DNA from: Nyssa sinensis
Lineage: Eukaryota > Streptophyta > Magnoliopsida > Cornales > Nyssaceae
Assembly: GCA_008638375.1 (NCBI GenBank)
Contig: VIRR01000474.1
Coordinates: forward strand, 1 to 64,000
Reading direction: 5' to 3'
Length of the DNA: 64,000 bases
Under the pieces are notes generated by a model that ran no database searches, was not told the DNA's origin, and was given only the letters and a program-made list of their open reading frames with translations. Positions 59,212 through 64,000 of the stretch are shown piece after piece; the first letter of the stretch is position 1, and the number at the start of each line of letters is the position of its first letter. Both the position numbers and the translations under genes were made by a program.

Positions 59212-61013
59212 TGATGAGAGCATAATATTTCATATTTTTAATTCCCTTATATTTAGTTTTGTGACATATTTTCTATTGAAGTGAGTTAATTAATTCATTT
59301 ATTGAATTAGGAAAGTATTGATGGTAAAAGAATAATTTTGTGCAATTTTTGATTTTTTGAACAGATTTTACCTATAGAGCTTCATTTGAGATTTGGATGG
59401 TGTTCGAGTTCGAGAGTGAGGAAGTGGTCTTCATGAAGTTTGTAGAGGACGTCTTGGGATTTTCAGAAAGATCTGGTTTGCAAAAATCCGAGTTCGTTTG
59501 GACCTCCAAACATTGTTTCGAAATCAGGCCTGAGAAGCTGTCCGGGCAGCTGACTTTCTGTCCGATCCGCCGACTTCAACAGGCCGTAAATTGAGTTTCC
59601 GAAGCCCAAATCAGGTGTTTTAAAAGCCTAGAATTATCTACTCTTCGAGGGCTACAACTTTCGTGCTGAGTCGGAGTCAAGATTCAGTCGTTTTCGAATG
59701 AAAAAATAGCTTGAAAGTTTCAGAAATTTTGAAGATTTCAAGAAATCAGTTTTGAACAGTCGGCTGTGTCCTTAATGGGCTAGGGTTGGTTTGTTGGCTG
59801 GGCTTGTGCTGGAACGGCTGAAGGAAACAAAAGCAAGAGGAGAAAAAGTATAAGAAAAAGACAAAAGAGAAAAGAAGGTGGAAAAGTCAAAGCTGAAAAG
59901 AAAAATAAAAGAAAGAGAAATAGAAGAAGGGCCGCGGAACTAGGCGCACGAGAGAGGAAAATTGAAACAAAAAAAAAACCCAGGAAATAGAAGCAGTGCG
60001 TCTAGGGCTGGGAGTCTTTGCTTTAAAAAGAGGCTTGAAGAGAACAAAAAGGGGGGCGGCGCAGGTTGAAGAAAGAAGGAAGAACAGTGTGCGCGTGAGA
60101 CGTGGAAGCAACACTGCGGCAGTACAGAGTAAAATAGGAATAAATTATTAATTTTGATTTTATTATACAAGCATGTCAGGCTAATCTTTTAATTCAGTTC
60201 TAGGAGATTTCGAACCCTCATTACAGTTTAATGATTGAATCAATACAGTAACGTTATTTCTCCTTTTTTATGAATCTGTTCATGATAATCTGTTTTAATT
60301 GTTTATTGATGTTTGATTTGATTGATTTAATTAAGGCCTGTTAGATTGATCAGATTATTATCAATTGCTAGATTCAAGAGGATATTACGTAATTGATATG
60401 GTTCCTAATCAATTGTGTCAAATAGTGATAAATGATTGTGGTCAAGCTTTTGTTTATTTCTATGATTATCATGTCCTAAGTTAAACAGTCCGAGCCTGTG
60501 TGATTGTTGCTTAGAATAATCTAATTTTCTAGATATTAATGCTGTCATTATATTAAATTTAGAGAGCTTGTTCTAAATTGTATAATGGTTAGAATCTAAT
60601 GGAGAGCTTGTTTCATTAGTGAGGAATTAAGGGAAATTTTGGGTAGCAGAGCTTGTTGTTACCTAGGATTATTAGAATCATTGAAGGGTAGAATAATGTT
60701 ATAATTGATTGATTATTACATTAACTGTGAGGGTAAGATTGAACCGAAGAACTGAAGTTTTAATTCATTGATTTTTGTTATTAATTTAATTTTCATTCGT
60801 AATTAGTTTGATCAAAATTTCAATCCCCCCTTTTTATTGTTTTGTTATTAATTGGATCTTAGTTTAGAATTAGTCGGAATAAATAAAAATAAATAAATTG
60901 TGGACACTCTCTGTGGGATCGACTCTTACTCAGCTAGCTACTGTGTTTGTTTTCTTTCATTGTGTTAAGAAGTAAGGTTAATTTATTTTTGGAGTGTTAA
61001 CGACGTGCTTCCA
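59212..61013 (+). repeat. 3' LTR of the Athila-type element
   Basis: Matches 50508-52307 over its full length with scattered substitutions. The terminal TTCCA is directly followed by the target duplication GCAAC. Confidence 0.95.
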
Positions 61014-61161
61014 GCAACCAAGTTTTAGACCTCATCATCATGCAAACTTACATAGGTGTCTTGGGTAAATGATAGCATTATAGAAGCATCACCTCTGTTA
61101 CAAAGTGAATATCTGAAAATTACAGATATTGTGCTGACACTTGTTTTGGAGTCTGCTCTAA

Positions 61162-62126
61162 GGTCATGTTTGATACAGTAAAATTGGTATTTTAGGAATA
61201 TTCATTCTTACTTTTTTATTCTTTACTTTTATTTGATATGATTGAAAATATTTATTACATGGATGATGAGATTTCAATATCTCTACTGCTAATTAAAATG
61301 CAGATTAAAACCCCGCTATCTAAATATGTTAGATTTGTAGGCATGCCAAATTAGCAGCCAGGTATTGCGCAATTCAAGGTTGAATAACTTCTCCCAACTC
61401 GGGCTTGCTGTCAAGAATTTGACAACGCCGTTGAGCAATTGAATTATTCATGAACAGTTTGATTGGTTTAGATGGCCTATCTACAACTACAAGGATGTGG
61501 TTTATATATGTTCAAGGGCTACATGTAGTCATCTAACAACTAAGGCCACTAAACACCTCCACATTGTTATTGCTTGTGACAGCCGTGAAAAGGCTCTGTG
61601 ATTGTGAGGCTTTGCGTGGCCGGGAGCTTTTAAAGAGACTTGTAATTGCTGCCGAAATATTGTTTTAAAGAGGCTTTGTGTTTCACGGCTGTCACAAGCA
61701 ATAACAATGTGGAGGTGTTTAGTGGCCTTAGTTGTTAGATGACTACATTTAGCCCTTGAACATATATAAACCACATCCTTGTAGTTGTAGATAGGCCGCC
61801 ATCTAAACCAATCAAACTGGTCATGAATAATTCAATTGCTCAACGTCATTGTCAAATTCTTGACCGCAAGCCCGAGTTGGGAGAAGTTATTCAACCTTGA
61901 ATTGCGCAACACCTGGCTGCTAATTTGACATGCCTACAAATCCCACATATTTGGATAGCAGGGTTTTAATATGCATTTTAATTAGCAGTGGAGATATTGA
62001 AATCTCATCATCCATTTTATTAAAAATCATTCCAAATATTTCTTTGACCCAAGTGAGTAATCTCTATTCTATTTTCTATTTTATTTTATGAAATTATAAT
62101 TCCATTTATGCGTATCAAACACGATC
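61162..62126. mobile_element. Tourist-like MITE carrying a nested foldback
   Basis: Same ends and TAA target duplications (61159-61161 and 62127-62129) as the MITE at 9984-10203, but 965 bp instead of 220. The extra is the foldback at about 61261-62013. The copy upstream of PUP A is the empty version of this site. Confidence 0.78.
61261..62013. mobile_element. Long inverted-repeat (foldback) element, about 750 bp
   Basis: Two arms of about 330 bp (61261-61590 and 61681-62013) are inverted copies with roughly nine in ten bases paired, separated by a 90-bp loop. Outer ends read GGATGATGAGATTTC and GAAATCTCATCATCC. No coding capacity. The paralogous site upstream of PUP A lacks it and carries only about seven bases there. 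It is probably a foldback or long-TIR DNA transposon, and its transcript would form a long RNA hairpin. Confidence 0.85.
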
Positions 62127-62129
62127 TAA

Positions 62130-62381
62130 GAGAATTTCATCAAGCTAGTGGATTCATCACTTAAAATTAGAGGAGGTTGAGATGGCCACACAGTTTTTCA
62201 AAAATAGGGTATATTGGCATGAGGCAGGTGAAATTTAAAAATAAGATAAAACAAAACCCACATATTGCTCATGACAGATAAATTCAAAGCCTTTTAGTAG
62301 AAGGTGTCAATTATTTGATCTTATAAAATCTTTCTTTTAGATACGTATAAAAGTGATATGGGATATTAGGAGAGTTTATCG
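62130..62381. other. Intergenic DNA shared with the region near 10.2-10.5 kb
   Basis: Follows the MITE and matches 10207-10491 with some gaps. No gene seen. Confidence 0.7.
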
Positions 62382-62795
62382 ATTTTTTTTTTCAAAATCG
62401 AGTTGTTTTGAAATTTTTTTTCAAGAATAAGGTTATAGTAAACTTATTTACCAAACTAGGGTCATTTATGAAATCGTCTTTCTGAAAGATAATTTTAATA
62501 AAAAAAAAATTTGTTTGAAATCATCTTTCAGAAAGACGCTTTCTTAATAAAAATTTTTTCAAAAATGTCTTTCTGAAAGAGGATTTAAAAAAAAAAATGT
62601 TTGAAATCGTCTTTTAGAAAAAACGCTTTAGGAGCATATTTTTGAAAGACGATTTCTTAATAAAAAAACGTATTTTAAAAAGACGATTTTAAAAACAATC
62701 CTAATTCTTTAAATAAGTTAAAAACAACAACAAATTGAAAAATAAGTTTTTTTTTTTCACTTTACTTCAGGATTTATGTCAGAATTTATCAGTAG
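62382..62795. repeat. Array of AAATCGTCTTTCTGAAAGACG hairpin motifs
   Basis: The segment inserted here relative to copy A repeats an imperfect palindrome (AATCGTCTTTC, GAAAGACGATTT and variants) about seven times between poly-A/T runs. It ends with two copies of TTATGTCAGARTTTATCAGTAGGG. Origin unknown. It may be a foldback element with short modules. Confidence 0.7.
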
Positions 62796-62855
62796 GGTTT
62801 TATGTCAGAGTTTATCAGTAGGGAGAGTGCTAACTACCTTGTAACCTAAACGGTT

Positions 62856-62856
<1 letters not shown>

Positions 62857-62899
<43 letters not shown>
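62857..62899. repeat. (TA)n microsatellite followed by (TG)n
   Basis: About 21 TA units then TGTGTGTG. The copy at about 10525-10546 has only the TG part, so the TA tract grew in this copy. Confidence 0.95.
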
Positions 62900-62902
<3 letters not shown>

Positions 62903-63430
62903 GTGTGTGTGTGTGAATAGGTTTGGAACGTGTCCTTTTCTAGATTAATTATTGGAGTTTAATCCCATGTCCTGGAGTGTATAGATAGGACCATAGGAAC
63001 GATGATAATGGCAGGAAGCCCCAGTAAGTAATCTGGATAGTGTTTTAGGTCCAAATTCTTATGTCTAAATATGTGCCTAAATGACAGAAATCTATTGATT
63101 GTTATCACATTTGTTTTTCATCAATCAATAATTTTCTTTTATTTAAACATAAAATTTGAGCAACAAAATATTATTTAAGTGAACTTGACTTTCTCTGATG
63201 GTAAGCCGTGTGTTTAGAGCATCTTTCATTGTCATTCTATTTAATATGACAGTCAAATAATGACACAATTGTCTTCAATAATAACATGCTATATATATAG
63301 CGTGTTAACAAGAACAATATATCTTGTGTCATATTTTCAAGATATATCATACGTTAAATTTTAGTACAATTAACTATTTTATAATTAATATTCAATAAGT
63401 TAATAATATGATTTTAGTATGGTTAACTAT

Positions 63431-64000
63431 TATATGTATTCTTGTGGCAAAGAGGGGTTCGGATTCTCTCCCACTGAATATCCAATCTGTTGTTTTTCTT
63501 TCAGATGGGCAAGTATTTAATATTAATTTTTACATGTGGGGTCCATGTCACGTGACAGAAAAATTTAGATTGAATCCATTGTGCAGCGGAGAGAATCTCA
63601 ATCCCTTAAGGGGTATATCTTTACAACTTTGATGTGATGATCTCTTAGTGCTACGATTTGTGTTATCAATTCATCTTATAATTACTTCAACTATTTAGGT
63701 TCAGCTAAAGAAATCTTTTTATATTTATATTTATATTTTTTTTTAAAAGCGATGGATATTATAATTAATCAATTAACTTAAGAGTACTATTACACAACTT
63801 AAAATAGACAAATCAAATCTAACAATAACATAAACGTTTCAAATATGGGTCTTCTACACACAAATTAGCTGTAGAGTAGAAAAGGACTTGGACTCATAAC
63901 CTCCTCCTGATGAGTAAGACATGGTGATCATGATAAACTGGGCTAACCCAGTTGATTTCAGCTAAAGAAATCCTGTTCAACCATTTACACTTGATTGTAA
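63431..64000. other. 3' flank of a further PUP copy (D)
   Basis: This matches 46575-47180, the DNA between the RWA remnant and the PUP C stop codon, in the same orientation. By that alignment the stop codon of a PUP copy D on the minus strand should lie about 140 bp past the window end. The left neighbour, at about 63430, is the break point where the upstream DNA of copy C meets this next unit. Confidence 0.75.
63716..63956 (-). mobile_element. SINE copy in the PUP D flank
   Basis: Same element as 25959-26208, flanked by TTCAGCTAAAGAAATC at 63700-63715 and 63957-63972. Its presence in three paralogous sites shows it was there before the duplications. Confidence 0.78.

Larger units (their letters stand above)
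50508..61013 (+). mobile_element. Athila-type Gypsy LTR retrotransposon, 10.5 kb
   Basis: LTRs of 1800 bp (50508-52307) and 1802 bp (59212-61013) are flanked by the 5-bp duplication GCAAC (50503-50507 and 61014-61018). Gag, protease, RT, RNase H and integrase lie in Gypsy order, and the gag wording (SSMKPQGIAEEQIKLRAF; NGESLYEYWERY) is that of Athila elements. Frames are interrupted mainly by single stops. The same DNA upstream of PUP A (near 9837) is unoccupied, so this insertion is younger than the A/C duplication. No envelope-like ORF was seen in the 1.2 kb after integrase. Confidence 0.95.

Noticed and set aside
61529..61774. 81-residue frame in the foldback
   Set aside because: Runs through both arms and the loop of the inverted repeat, so it mirrors itself. 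Not a gene.

Overview
The window looks like gene-poor, transposon-rich nuclear DNA of a dicot plant, probably a woody one. The signs are spliced plant genes with short exons, purine permease (PUP) and RWA-type wall-acetylation genes, three Copia and one Athila-type Gypsy LTR retrotransposons, a CACTA element, Tourist-like MITEs, a tRNA-like SINE and an endogenous caulimovirid. I cannot name the species. Only one host gene looks intact: the two-exon PUP gene at 47314-49438 (minus).

Layout. 1-1379 holds the 5' part of a PUP copy (A, minus) whose first exon is frameshifted. Its upstream DNA is split by a minus-strand Copia (1808-9233). That Copia carries a 2.5-kb CACTA element (2558-5038), which contains a fragment of a receptor-like kinase gene. 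9.2-17.3 kb is AT-rich intergenic DNA with MITEs and microsatellites. A second Copia lies at 17356-21538. At 24681-25799 (plus) is a PUP pseudogene (B), tail to tail with an RWA pseudogene (28212-31756, minus). From 31832 to 44697 runs one decayed, circularly permuted unit of a petuvirus-like endogenous pararetrovirus, interrupted by a third Copia (32454-37491). On its far side comes an inverted copy of the RWA 3' end and the intact PUP gene C (minus). The upstream region of C is the same as that of A, but here it carries an Athila-type retrotransposon (50508-61013) and a long foldback hairpin (about 61261-62013). From about 63430 the flank of yet another PUP copy (D) begins and runs off the window.

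How it fits together. The locus is a tandem PUP array (A, C, D, all minus) plus one inverted arm (B). Two arms of about 4 kb (24506-28905 and 44698-48646) face each other around the RWA pseudogene and the viral insert. Paralogous copies act as empty sites for several insertions, so relative ages can be read. The SINE predates the duplications. The Copia in A, the Athila element and foldback near C, and the insert in B came later. Most reading frames in the mobile elements are broken by stops that look like C-to-T or G-to-A changes, as expected for old methylated DNA.
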